Shown: positions 1-7,923, numbered from the stretch's first letter. The stretch: 11,685 bases of DNA from Candidatus Kuenenbacteria bacterium GW2011_GWA2_42_15 (GCA_000998185.1 LCCW01000024.1:1-11685); one strand, 5' to 3'. The notes: generated by a model from the sequence alone, not told the origin. Program-made: numbers and translations.

Positions 1-430
1 CAGAAATAAAATCTATGCCGTTTATTATACCCCGCGCGGCGAAACTGAATTTTATGGCCAAGCAGCGCTGGCTATTTATAATACTTGGCTGAAAACTATC
101 AAGAGCGCGCAAATTAAAGGCATTGTCGCATCAGCGCCGGTAAAAAAGTTGACTGGCCGGGTGTCTGTGATTATGGATGTGCATCGAGAAAAATTTCAGC
201 CCAACACGATTCTCGTTACTTCCATGACCCGACCGGAATTTATGCCGCTGATGCGCCGGGCTAAAGCAGTCATTACTGACGAAGGCGGCGTTACTTGCCA
301 CGCCGCTATTATTTCGCGCGAGCTGGGCATTCCCTGCATTATCGGCACTAAAAACGCCACTCAAATGCTGAAAAACGGAGACAAAATAGAGCTGGATTTG
401 CAAAGCGGGATAATAAAGATCATTAGATAA
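1..430 (+). CDS. PEP-utilising enzyme swivel-domain protein P1, 3' part
   Basis: The reading frame is open to the window edge (first full codon at base 2), so only the last 142 residues are visible. They form the phosphohistidine (mobile) domain found in PEP synthase, PPDK and rifampicin phosphotransferase. The stretch TSMTRPEFMPLM leads into DEGGVTCHAAIISREL, where the His codon at 299-301 is the expected phosphoryl carrier. A G-T-K-N-A-T and K-N-G-D segment follows, as in the family. The tail (LDLQSGIIKIIR) diverges from the VDADKG tail of the paralogs downstream. The residues before the domain (about 1-40) resemble no ATP-grasp motif, but the N-terminus is outside the window. This is the first of five paralogs in tandem. 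The fold call is secure; the substrate is unknown. Confidence 0.85.
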   Translation, partial: RNKIYAVYYTPRGETEFYGQAALAIYNTWLKTIKSAQIKGIVASAPVKKLTGRVSVIMDVHREKFQPNTILVTSMTRPEFMPLMRRAKAVITDEGGVTCHAAIISRELGIPCIIGTKNATQMLKNGDKIELDLQSGIIKIIR

Positions 431-467
431 TTATTTGCTAAATTTATTGTTAACTGAAGAAAAAAAT

Positions 468-1319
468 ATGTTTAGAGAAGGAACGAATTTTTTTACCAGG
501 CATTCCCAAAAAATAAAAGGAGGCCTTGAGGAATCAGAAAAATATAAAGGGCTAACTCCGGCGGGAGTAGAGCTAGCGAAGAAAACAGCGACTGAAGGAT
601 TGAAACCCATAATTGATTCTCTGCCGCCGGATGCGGTGATGGCTATTCTGGGGGGGTCAGACGCGGTTCGCACAAAATCCACGGCCCAAATTTACGGGGA
701 TGCTTTGGCGGAATTGTATCAAGACGACAAAAATACCGTCATTAGAACCAAAGAGCAGATAGCTGACCCAGAGAAATCATACTTAAAGATAGTAAAGGGG
801 TTAGAACAAGAGATCGCGGATAATCCGGACAAAAAATTTGTGATTAATTTTCCCTTGTTTATAAAGGAGTTTTCCATGAAAGGACGCTGGACTGATGAAA
901 AGGGGAACCTTTCACCCTTTACTAATAAATTGCTTGAAGCGGCGAACCAAGATGATAATCAGGCTGTTATTAAATGGGTGGAATCACAAGGAGAAATTGA
1001 CGGAATAAAAGGTCCCAACCCGACGGAAGTAGCGCAAGCTTATAAGCAAGGTTTTGATAGGCTGCGTGAATTCGCGACAAAGCATGCGCCTGGTCGGCCA
1101 GTATTTGTCGGCGGAGCAGAACATTCTTGGGATCTTGATGTTTTTATTGCTTATATGACGCACGGCAAAGTTGATGGAGAATCTATCAGAAAAATTATGG
1201 GTGATAAAGAAGAAATGATTCAGGAAACAGAGCCGTTTTATTTCAGAGTTGAACCCGACAAAATAGTCAGTCGCTACCGAGGTCAAGACTATGAATTTGC
1301 ATTAACCGATGAAAATTAG
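468..1319 (+). CDS. Histidine phosphatase superfamily protein (RHG type)
   Basis: A 283-residue protein of the phosphoglycerate-mutase-like histidine phosphatase clan. T10-R11-H12-S13 matches the R-H-G catalytic loop, with H12 as the phospho-acceptor and S in place of the usual G. S64-x-x-x-R68-T69 matches the second phosphate-binding arginine motif (S-x-x-x-R-T-x-x-T-A), and G216-A-E-H219-S supplies the second catalytic His. Length is at the upper end for the clan, with an insert of about 100 residues between the two halves. The ATG at 468 is preferred over a TTG at 435, because the extra 11 residues would precede the first beta strand without matching anything. It begins 37 bases after P1 and ends 29 bases before P2, so co-transcription is likely. 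The family includes sugar, nucleotide and phosphohistidine (SixA-type) phosphatases, and the substrate cannot be read from the sequence. Confidence 0.8.
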   Translation: MFREGTNFFTRHSQKIKGGLEESEKYKGLTPAGVELAKKTATEGLKPIIDSLPPDAVMAILGGSDAVRTKSTAQIYGDALAELYQDDKNTVIRTKEQIADPEKSYLKIVKGLEQEIADNPDKKFVINFPLFIKEFSMKGRWTDEKGNLSPFTNKLLEAANQDDNQAVIKWVESQGEIDGIKGPNPTEVAQAYKQGFDRLREFATKHAPGRPVFVGGAEHSWDLDVFIAYMTHGKVDGESIRKIMGDKEEMIQETEPFYFRVEPDKIVSRYRGQDYEFALTDEN

Positions 1320-1348
1320 TTTTAAAAATTTCGAACAAAAATTTTTAT

Positions 1349-2659
1349 ATGAAATGGATTATTTATCAACGCGGTACCATTTATCCTCACGCAGCAGATA
1401 TGTTTTTGCGCGGCGTTTTAGAATACTCTGAAAAATTAGCCGGGGGCTTTGTCAGCACTTTATACATCAATTTAGGACCAAAATTATTCTGGAGCTGGCG
1501 GCGAGCTGATATGATGCAATTGATCAAAATAATCTTGAGGAAAATTGGTCATCCGCGGAAATGCCGGTTGCATTTACACAAACTTTATTACCATTAGCCA
1601 ACGCGCGATTAGTGTCGCTGACCGGTTGCGGCACACTAATTTAAAAAATTTTTCTAAGCAAAAATTAATTAAACACTATGCCATCCTTGATCAAACTCTT
1701 TTACCAGCCAATGGATTATTGGGGGTGGAGGTGGACGCGATTGATATCAAGAGCTGATTAAAGTGGCTTTGAAAAATAAAATAAAAGATGGAGACATTGA
1801 TAAAATTTATAGTAAATTTTGGTGGACTAAATTGGGTTGGGAAAATATTATCCCGCATACATTTAATTATTTTAATAAAGCCATTTTAAAATATCATAAA
1901 TTAGATAAGCAAGGATTAAAAAATAGATTAGTGGCAATTAACGAACAGCAAAAAGTCATCGCGCGAGAAAGAAAAGAGTTGGTTAAACAATATCGTTTAG
2001 GCGAAAATATTTCGCGTTATTTAAAAGTGATTGATGCATACAGTCTGATTCATGATTTGCGCAAAGAATGCCAGGTCAAATCTATTTACGCTTATTTTCT
2101 TTTGACGCGTGAAATCGGACGCAGCTTAAAATTAAAAGTTGATGATTTGGCATGGCTCCTGCATCATGAAGTTCAAGCTTTGCTCCGTGGTAAACAATTA
2201 GATAACAAAGAAATCGAGAGAAGAAAAAAGGCCCTGGCTATTTTAGTTAATAAACAAGGCATTAAAGTTTGGAGCGGACAAGCAGCTTTGGATTTATGTC
2301 AAAAAGAGTTGCAATTGAAGAATCAAAATGTCAAGGAATTAAAAGGCAGAGGAGTTACTTCTGGCAAAGTCAAAGGTAGAGCAAAAGTATGTCAGGGCAT
2401 GCTTGAAGCATTGCAAAAGATTAAAAGCAAAAAAGATATTTTGATTTGCCCGATGACTTTGCCTGATTATGTGCCGGCTATGAAGCGGGCCGGAGCGATT
2501 GTAACTGACGAAGGCGGCATCACTTGCCATGCGGCGATCATTGCTCGTGAATTAAAAATTCCCTGCATTGTCGGCACGCAAATAGCGACTTCGTCCTTAA
2601 AAGATGGTGACCTAGTTGAAGTTGACGCGGATAAAGGGATTATCAAAAAATTAAAATAG
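1349..2659 (+). pseudogene. PEP-utilising swivel-domain paralog P2, two frameshifts
   Basis: Three consecutive segments make one family member of about 436 residues once two single-base shifts are corrected. The first segment (from ATG 1349) runs to about 1560. An extra A in the A-run at 1559-1561 then moves the sense frame (HPR to NAGCIYTNF) to the next frame, which runs to about 1742. A missing base near 1744-1747 returns it to the first frame (VDAID to YQELIKVAL). The C-terminal part carries CPMTLPDYVPAMKRAGAIV and DEGGITCHAAII (His codon 2528-2530), ending VEVDADKGIIKKLK. The helical part has an L-R-K motif matching the E-R-K motif of the paralogs. It is shorter than P3 and P4 in the middle. 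Both shifts are single-base and could be sequencing errors, in which case the gene is intact. A protein of 298 residues could start at GTG 1763. Confidence 0.75.
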
Positions 2660-2720
2660 CTAATATTAGCAAAGAATATTTATTGATAATAAAAAAATCC
2701 GTAAATTAAGCATAAATTCA

Positions 2721-2749
2721 TTGACAATAGTCCATAAATTATATATAAT
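2721..2749 (+). promoter_or_regulatory. Consensus sigma70 promoter for the ATPase gene
   Basis: TTGACA at 2721-2726 and TATAAT at 2744-2749 are separated by exactly 17 bases, a perfect match to the housekeeping promoter consensus. The start of transcription would fall near 2756, leaving a leader of about 20 bases with no Shine-Dalgarno sequence before the ATG at 2777. It lies in the 117-base gap after P2, so the ATPase can be transcribed independently of the array. Confidence 0.8.
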
Positions 2750-2776
2750 TAATATGTAAATTAACCCCCAATTACT

Positions 2777-3904
2777 ATGATTCAACGTCAATTATTAAAA
2801 ACATTGATTAATAATCAACGGACTGGTTTTATAAATATAATCTATGGCACTCGTCGAGTGGGCAAAACCGTCCTGCTTGAACAATTAAAAAACCATTATC
2901 AAACTGAAAAAATCCTTTTTATTAATGGTGACACGGATGAAGGCCGGGAGTTATTGAGCGAGAATTCCGAAGTAAAATTATCTAATTTAGTCAAGAACTA
3001 TACCTGTATATTTATTGATGAAGCGCAGAGAATTCCCAATATCGGCTTGTCTCTTAAAATAATCATTGATAAATTTTCGGATAAGAAAGTTTTTGTTACT
3101 GGTTCGTCATCACTTGAATTAACGCGCGGCATTAAAGAAAATTTAACCGGCCGCAACATTGTGTTTCAGCTTTATCCGTTCGCCCTGACGGAAATAGCGG
3201 CTACCATGGAAGATTATAAGAAAAAATATTTGCTGGATGAACTGCTGATTTATGGCGGTTACCCATATTTGCGGCAACTCGGCCAGCCAACAGATAAACA
3301 ACATTATCTCAAAGAAATAGTTGATGATTATTTATTTAAAGATGTGCTGATGCTGGAAAGAATTGATAACCCGGATACTTTTAAAAAATTAGCCATTCTT
3401 TTGGCTTGGCAAATAGGCAATGAAGTTTCTTTAAGCGAACTGGCTCAAAATTTAAACATTGACATCAAAACAGTCAGCCGTTATCTATATCTTTTAGAAA
3501 AAAGTTTTGTTATTTTTCCTCTTGGTGCTTATGCGGGCAATTTAAGAAAAGAAGTGGCTAAAAGCAAAAAATATTATTTTTACGACTTGGGCATTCGCAA
3601 TGCCCTGGTAGGGCAGTTTCTGCCATTAAACAGTCGGACTGATGTCGGTAGATTATGGGAAAATTTTTTAGTGGTGGAAAGAAGAAAGGTATTGGAATAT
3701 CAAAGAATAGTTTTTGAACACTATTTTTGGCGCGCTTATTCTGGCGCGGAAATTGATTTGGTGGAAGTAATTAATGGACGATTAGCGGCCTGGGAATTCA
3801 AGTGGCAGGATAAAAAATTTAAGACTCCTAAACAATTCCGTGAACAATATAAAATTGAAGCGCAACTTATTAATCAGGAGAATTTTTTAGAGTTTATTGA
3901 GTAA
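2777..3904 (+). CDS. ATPase of the AAA_14 / DUF4143 family
   Basis: A 375-residue protein with the full architecture of this family. The N-terminal P-loop ATPase has Walker A G24-T-R-R-V-G-K30-T31 and Walker B C77-I-F-I-D81-E82-A-Q, plus a sensor strand VFVTGSSSLEL (105-115). The C-terminal DUF4143 part has a helix-turn-helix-like stretch near 217-240 (VSLSELAQNLNIDIKTVSRYL). It ends in a PD-(D/E)xK-like core with E325-I-D327 in GAEIDL, then E340 and K342. These ATPases are widespread and often duplicated in bacteria and archaea, and their function is mostly unknown. A nuclease role for the C-terminal core is inference. The gene has its own promoter and lies between two copies of the swivel gene 3' end (2621 and 3946), suggesting arrival as a unit. 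Family assignment is confident; the biological role is not. Confidence 0.9.
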   Translation: MIQRQLLKTLINNQRTGFINIIYGTRRVGKTVLLEQLKNHYQTEKILFINGDTDEGRELLSENSEVKLSNLVKNYTCIFIDEAQRIPNIGLSLKIIIDKFSDKKVFVTGSSSLELTRGIKENLTGRNIVFQLYPFALTEIAATMEDYKKKYLLDELLIYGGYPYLRQLGQPTDKQHYLKEIVDDYLFKDVLMLERIDNPDTFKKLAILLAWQIGNEVSLSELAQNLNIDIKTVSRYLYLLEKSFVIFPLGAYAGNLRKEVAKSKKYYFYDLGIRNALVGQFLPLNSRTDVGRLWENFLVVERRKVLEYQRIVFEHYFWRAYSGAEIDLVEVINGRLAAWEFKWQDKKFKTPKQFREQYKIEAQLINQENFLEFIE

Positions 3905-3910
3905 AACTAG

Positions 3911-3933
3911 CATCCTTATATTTTTATAGGATG
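3911..3933 (+). other. Hairpin after the ATPase gene
   Basis: CATCC-T-TATA and TATAGGATG pair into a nine-base-pair stem with one bulged T around a four-T loop. It begins 6 bases after the ATPase stop codon and 12 bases before the orphan 3' end at 3946. There is no U-run after the stem (ATGGTAAAAAAAG follows), so it is not a convincing intrinsic terminator. It could mark the transcript end or an insertion boundary. Confidence 0.4.
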
Positions 3934-3984
3934 ATGGTAAAAAAAGTTGACGCGGACAAAGGCGTCGCGAAAAAATTAATATGA
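3934..3984 (+). pseudogene. Orphan 3' end of a swivel-domain gene (tail A)
   Basis: From the ATG at 3934 the frame reads MVKKVDADKGVAKKLI and then stops. VDADKGVAKKL is the C-terminus of the paralog family (compare VDADKGIIKKLK ending P2), with no domain in front of it. At the DNA level GTTGACGCGGACAAAGGC (3946-3963) matches the P2 end at 2621-2638 in 16 of 18 bases. Its TGA stop overlaps the ATG of P3 in an ATGA, a layout that allows translational coupling. The first four codons lie outside the family match and may be chance. It is either a displaced gene end or the stub of a deleted paralog. Confidence 0.7.
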
Positions 3985-5423
3985 AGAAAAAAAATTTTAA
4001 TCCCATTATTGACAAATTCCAGCCGTTGGCATTTCACCAGTGCGTGAAAATTTTTCAGGCGCACGATGATTGGATTGTGCAGGAAGCGCCAGCTACGCCC
4101 TGGTATTGGTGGGTTTCGGCTGTGGCCTGGATTTACGGTCTGACCAGTGTCGGATATTCAACCGGAGATTTTTTGACATACTGCACAAAGGATGTCGGTA
4201 CTTTGGTTATCGGCCGCAAAACCTTTATGCGCCAGGCCGAACATCTGATTAGACAAGAGTTGGCGGGAAAATCTGTCATTAACCAATGGCGCCGCGTCTG
4301 GCAAGGGGAAAATAAAAATTACGTGACCTTGGTCAAGTGCATTCAAGAAACCGATTTGGCATTGTTAGATGAAAAAGAATTTATACAACTATTCAAAAGT
4401 TTTTGCCAGGCATATTATAAAGTGGAATATTTGCCGCTCTCAAATGAATTTTTCATTCCCTACACCGACCAGCTGTTAAAGGAATTAATGTTTAAATATC
4501 CGAAATACAGCGAAGCAATCGCCGGACTGGTTATGCCAAAGAAAAAATCTTTTATGCAAAAAGAAGAGCAAGAATTATTGGTGCTGAAAAAATTACCGAA
4601 AAGCAAGCAAAAACAAGCGTTAAAAAAACACGCGGAGAAATGGTACTTCATCACGAGCGGTTATGACGGAGCGCACACGCCGAGTATAAGCGAGCTGAAA
4701 CATAAAATGGCGGGATTAAAATTAAAAAAACAAAACATGGTGGAGAAAAAATTGCCGGCGTCAATACTGGACCACAAAACCAAAGTTATTTTGAAATTAA
4801 CGAAAAAAATCGCGGATTGGAAAGACGAACGCAAAAGAAACAATCTTATTGGTTCCTTTTTTCTGGATAAATTTGCCAGAGAATTCAGCCGGCGCTATAA
4901 TCTGCCATGGCGGTTGGTTCGCTATGCCATTCCGGCCGAATTTATGGAGATTAAACAAGGCGGGCAAAAATTCAAAAATATGCTGACTAAACGAGCAGCC
5001 ACTGGCGTGGCCTGGGGAATGAGCGGATTCAAGTATTCTGGGATATTTATGGGGCGGCAGTATGAGGAAATTAAAAAAAGTATTACTGGCTTGAAGCAAA
5101 GCGAAGAAATATTGACTGGCATCGCGGCTTGCCCGGGCAAAGCATTCGGCAGGGTGCACATCATTCACAACCCGACTAAAGAAAAAATTAAAGCGGGTGA
5201 AATCTTGGTCACTTCCATGACACGGCCTGAATTCGTGCCACTCATTAAAAAAGCCAGGGCAGTGTTGTGCGACGAAGGCGGACTCTTGAGCCACGCCGCG
5301 ATTGTCAGCCGTGAACTTCACATCCCATGCATCGTGGGGATGAGACACGCTATGGCGAGCCTCAAAGACGGAGATTTAGTGGAGGTTGATGCAAACAAGG
5401 GAATTGTTAAAAAATTAAAATAA
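3981..5423 (+). CDS. PEP-utilising swivel-domain protein P3, intact
   Basis: A 480-residue protein and the best-preserved family member here. The first 370 residues are mostly helical. They include a Trp-rich stretch (W41-Y-W-W), P186-KKKSF followed by an acidic helix, H217-AEKW, and a basic-acidic K281-DERK motif that recurs as RDERK in P4 and NERK in P5. The swivel domain starts near T379 (TGIAACPGKAFGRV). It continues through TSMTRPEFVP (411-420) to D431-E-G-G-L-L-S-H438-A-A-I, where H438 is the expected phosphoryl carrier, and ends VEVDANKGIVKKLK. PEP synthase and rifampicin phosphotransferase have about 800 residues, with an ATP-grasp domain first; that part is absent. Any phosphoryl donor domain would have to act in trans. 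P4 follows 15 bases later, so the two are probably co-transcribed. The reaction is unknown. Confidence 0.85.
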   Translation: MKKKNFNPIIDKFQPLAFHQCVKIFQAHDDWIVQEAPATPWYWWVSAVAWIYGLTSVGYSTGDFLTYCTKDVGTLVIGRKTFMRQAEHLIRQELAGKSVINQWRRVWQGENKNYVTLVKCIQETDLALLDEKEFIQLFKSFCQAYYKVEYLPLSNEFFIPYTDQLLKELMFKYPKYSEAIAGLVMPKKKSFMQKEEQELLVLKKLPKSKQKQALKKHAEKWYFITSGYDGAHTPSISELKHKMAGLKLKKQNMVEKKLPASILDHKTKVILKLTKKIADWKDERKRNNLIGSFFLDKFAREFSRRYNLPWRLVRYAIPAEFMEIKQGGQKFKNMLTKRAATGVAWGMSGFKYSGIFMGRQYEEIKKSITGLKQSEEILTGIAACPGKAFGRVHIIHNPTKEKIKAGEILVTSMTRPEFVPLIKKARAVLCDEGGLLSHAAIVSRELHIPCIVGMRHAMASLKDGDLVEVDANKGIVKKLK

Positions 5424-5438
5424 ATATTTTCGGTTGTT

Positions 5439-6902
5439 ATGAAAATTAACTATCAAAAAATAAAAAATGCCAACTGGTATCGCCAAGGCGCGGCGGCCAA
5501 ACCCTTGTATGTTTCTTATCCTATTACCGCGTGTCAGAATTTTTATCTCAAAAATAAGCCGCTAGATTATTATTATCGTTTTATCGCTGATATTAGGCAG
5601 GAACAAATGGTTGATTACATTGACAAAAAGTGTCTAGTCCGCAATGCTAATTTTTATCTTCATCATCAAATTAAAACCTATGGTTTTATAGAACAGATTA
5701 AAAAACATTGGCAGGAGCACAATGTTAATAAATTTTTACTAGCAGTAGAAGAGTTAGCAAGAATTAATTTTACTCAATTTAGCGATCAGCAGTTATTGAA
5801 AAAATTTTTAGATTTTTCAAAAACATTTATGGGCGTTTGGTATAATTCCATTTTCCATGACACTTTTGACGTGGAAGGAGAAAAAATATTATTTAAAATT
5901 CTCAAGCAAGCCAAATTAAATTTAAACGGGCAAGAATTGGAGATACTCCTGACTTACCCCCAGCCGTCAATCTTACAGCAGGAAAGACTGGATTTATTTA
6001 AGATAGTTCACGCGACAGTAAAGAATAAAATAGCTCTTAATAAACTTACGCCGAATTATTTAAAAAATAGTTTTTTTCAAATACACGCCATGCTTATTCG
6101 TCATGTTGCCAAATATCATTGGCTGTATAATGATTTCGCCTCTATAGTTAAATTGGATGAAAAATATTTTTTAAAAAATATTAAAGGAATTATTAGCAGT
6201 CAGGAAAAATTAGCGGAAGAAGAAGCATTAAAAAATAGTTTTAAGAAATTAAAAGTTAAAAGAGAAAAATTGATTAAAGATAAAAAAGTAAGCAGGCCAG
6301 TAATGAATATTATTAGTATGCTGGCGACTATCGCCCGCTGGCGGGATGAAAGAAAAGCATATAATCAATTGGGCGATAGCATCGTGGAAAAATTTATTAA
6401 AGAGTTTAGCTTGAGAATCGGAGTTAAACAAAATATTCTTGAGCATCTGTTGTGGCAGGAACTAGAAAAGATTTTTTATTTATCCAAAAATGATTTAAGA
6501 CAATTAGACCAAAGAATGCGTCAAGGTATTTTGTCAGTGGTTTTTAGGCAAGGCGAGATCCACTGGTTGCCTTATATTCAGGCCGAGAAAATAAGGAAAA
6601 TAATGATTGGCATAATGAGTAAATGTGATAATTTAAAAGGCCGGCCAGCTTATCCGGGCAAAGTTCAAGCTAGAGCCAGAATTATTTTAAATAAAAAAGA
6701 TTTTCATAAATTAAAACCAGGCGAAATTTTAGTCGCCCCTAATACCCGACCGGAATATGTGCCCATCATGAAAATCGCCGGCGCTATTATTTCAGAAGAG
6801 GGCGGCATTACCTGCCACGCGGCCATTATTTCCCGTGAATTAAAAAAACCAGCGGTGGTTGAAGTTGACGCAGATCAAGGAATTGTGAGAAAATTAAAGT
6901 AA
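5439..6902 (+). CDS. PEP-utilising swivel-domain protein P4, internal deletion
   Basis: A 487-residue paralog with an uninterrupted frame. The helical part includes LLTYPQPSILQQERLDL (170-186), R221-H-V-A-K-Y-H-W, and W301-RDERK, each matching the layout of P3. The swivel domain runs from G-R-P-A-Y-P-G-K to APNTRPEYVPIMKIAGAII and E-E-G-G-I-T-C-H460-A-A-I-I-S-R-E-L. After RELKKP the sequence jumps directly to AVVEVDADQGIVRKLK. The roughly 15 residues containing V-G-x-x-x-A-T-x-x-L-K-D-G-D in the siblings are missing, in frame. H460 is kept, but the lost piece belongs to the core of the swivel fold, so activity is doubtful. It follows P3 by 15 bases and precedes the hydrolase gene by 29. Confidence 0.82.
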   Translation: MKINYQKIKNANWYRQGAAAKPLYVSYPITACQNFYLKNKPLDYYYRFIADIRQEQMVDYIDKKCLVRNANFYLHHQIKTYGFIEQIKKHWQEHNVNKFLLAVEELARINFTQFSDQQLLKKFLDFSKTFMGVWYNSIFHDTFDVEGEKILFKILKQAKLNLNGQELEILLTYPQPSILQQERLDLFKIVHATVKNKIALNKLTPNYLKNSFFQIHAMLIRHVAKYHWLYNDFASIVKLDEKYFLKNIKGIISSQEKLAEEEALKNSFKKLKVKREKLIKDKKVSRPVMNIISMLATIARWRDERKAYNQLGDSIVEKFIKEFSLRIGVKQNILEHLLWQELEKIFYLSKNDLRQLDQRMRQGILSVVFRQGEIHWLPYIQAEKIRKIMIGIMSKCDNLKGRPAYPGKVQARARIILNKKDFHKLKPGEILVAPNTRPEYVPIMKIAGAIISEEGGITCHAAIISRELKKPAVVEVDADQGIVRKLK

Positions 6903-6931
6903 TTAAAAGTTATCAATTAAATTACAAACAT

Positions 6932-7699
6932 ATGGAAAAACCAAATGTGTATATCTTAAATTGGGGCAAGATGGGAGCAGCTGATGCCGCATCTAAATTG
7001 GGCGATAATGCTTATAGCGCAGACACGACAGTGGGGTTAATTGAATATGAAAAAAATGGCAACAAAAAAAAATTAATGCTGGTGGATGCAGGTATGGCGG
7101 TTGCTTGGCCGGAAATAAAGAAAAATTTGGAAAAATACGGTTCGCTTAATCAAGTGACACATATTTTAATGACGCATTGGGACCAGGACCATGGCCAGAA
7201 TTTAAAAGAGCTGGCCGGTAAATTAGTTTTATCGAGGGCTGGTACAGCTAGGATTGGCACTTTGGATTTTGGTCAGATTAACGACCTTTGTCCTAATGGT
7301 TATATTGAAAATGAGTATATCAAATGGCTGGAAACAAATTCAGCACACTCTCGTGATGAGCTGGTTTATATAATAGATTCAAAAAATGAAGGTTTGATAG
7401 CTTTTTTGGGTGATTTGATTTTTGCGCCATGTTCAGTGCTGCCTATTGCTAATCTAATCGGTTTTGATACAGGGTTTACAATTAATCCAGTCAAAAAATA
7501 TCTATTCTTGAAAAAATTAGTCAGAGATTATCCCAACTTATCCCAAGCTTACATTGGGCATTACAATAAACCCTTATCTTATGATGATTTAATCCAACAC
7601 ATTAAAGATTTAGAATCAGAAGAATATCAACGGTTTTTGAAGACATTTCTTAATAAACAAGAACCGGAGAATAAAAAATTAAGATCACAGTTGAAGTAA
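6932..7699 (+). CDS. Metallo-beta-lactamase-fold hydrolase
   Basis: A 255-residue protein of the MBL superfamily. The metal-binding motif is T81-H82-W-D84-Q-D86-H87, with Asp where the classical H-x-H-x-D-H has its second His. That Asp variant is known from ComEC-type and related MBL proteins. Further ligands are in place: H139 (SAHSRDELVYI), D161 (FLGDLIF) and H210 (YIGHYNKP). The D52-A-G strand typical of the fold lies before the motif. There is no signal peptide, so a cytoplasmic location is likely. The superfamily covers hydrolysis of lactones, thioesters, phosphodiesters and nucleic acids, and nothing here selects among them. No beta-CASP insert is visible, which argues against an RNase J-like role. 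It follows P4 by 29 bases and is probably read from the same transcript. Confidence 0.85.
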   Translation: MEKPNVYILNWGKMGAADAASKLGDNAYSADTTVGLIEYEKNGNKKKLMLVDAGMAVAWPEIKKNLEKYGSLNQVTHILMTHWDQDHGQNLKELAGKLVLSRAGTARIGTLDFGQINDLCPNGYIENEYIKWLETNSAHSRDELVYIIDSKNEGLIAFLGDLIFAPCSVLPIANLIGFDTGFTINPVKKYLFLKKLVRDYPNLSQAYIGHYNKPLSYDDLIQHIKDLESEEYQRFLKTFLNKQEPENKKLRSQLK

Positions 7700-7774
7700 A
7701 AAACTATTTTTAGATTTAACTTTTTCATTTTGGATCAATATTTATTAATATAAAGTTTATTGAGTAATTTGAAG

Positions 7775-7814
7775 GTTGACGCGGAGAAAGGGAATATGTA
7801 GAAAGACTAAATAA
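7775..7814 (+). pseudogene. Orphan 3' end of a swivel-domain gene (tail B)
   Basis: GTTGACGCGGAGAAAGGG (7775-7792) encodes VDAEKG in the right spacing. It is followed by a decayed version of the family's last codons, with an in-frame TAG at 7799 and a TAA shortly after. There is no domain and no start codon in front. It lies 75 bases after the MBL gene and is the main recognisable content of the 275-base gap at 7700-7974, along with a structured element and the promoter described separately. The first 75 bases of the gap (7700-7774) show only AT-rich sequence. Confidence 0.65.
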
Positions 7815-7824
7815 ACGGAAGTTT

Positions 7825-7848
7825 GCTCCGTACCGGACGAGTCAGAGC
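7825..7848 (+). other. Possible structured element after tail B
   Basis: GCTC (7825-7828) pairs with GAGC (7845-7848). Inside it CGT and ACG can form a second short stem around ACCGG. An alternative pairing uses ACGGA (7815-7819) with TCCGT (7827-7831). The stretch is clearly GC-richer than its surroundings. Stems are short, so this is a weak call. Confidence 0.3.
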
Positions 7849-7895
7849 CAATACCAATCTTGAGCTCATTACAATTCTGGTTAGATGAGGCATAT

Positions 7896-7923
7896 TTGAC
7901 AAATTTCTCATTTCTATTATAAT
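7896..7923 (+). promoter_or_regulatory. Consensus sigma70 promoter for the regulator-NTase pair
   Basis: TTGACA at 7896-7901 and TATAAT at 7918-7923 are both perfect consensus boxes, 16 bases apart. Transcription would begin near 7930, leaving a leader of about 45 bases with no clear Shine-Dalgarno sequence before the ATG at 7975. The -10 box lies inside the palindrome at 7908-7931. Confidence 0.8.

Noticed and set aside
1324..1346. Inverted repeat AAAAATTT / AAATTTTT before P2
   Set aside because: The stem is made only of A-T pairs in an AT-rich gap and has no GC core, so it is expected by chance and unlikely to act as a terminator.
2659..2670. 12-bp palindrome GCTAATATTAGC after P2
   Set aside because: A palindrome of this length is expected a few times by chance in a window this size, and it does not overlap a promoter element.
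3947..3975. TTGACG in the orphan gene ends as a -35 box
   Set aside because: No -10-like sequence lies at 16-18 bases behind it in any of the three tails. The match comes from the conserved VDADKG codons.
4797..5348. Minus-strand open frame of 183 codons
   Set aside because: It lies wholly opposite the conserved swivel domain of P3, has no recognisable motif, and mirrors P3 codons. Short minus-strand frames over P1, P2, P4, the carbamoyltransferase and other genes are shadows in the same way.
7683..7720. A-run/T-run pairing after the MBL gene as a terminator
   Set aside because: Only A-T pairs can form and there is no GC stem, so it does not qualify as an intrinsic terminator.
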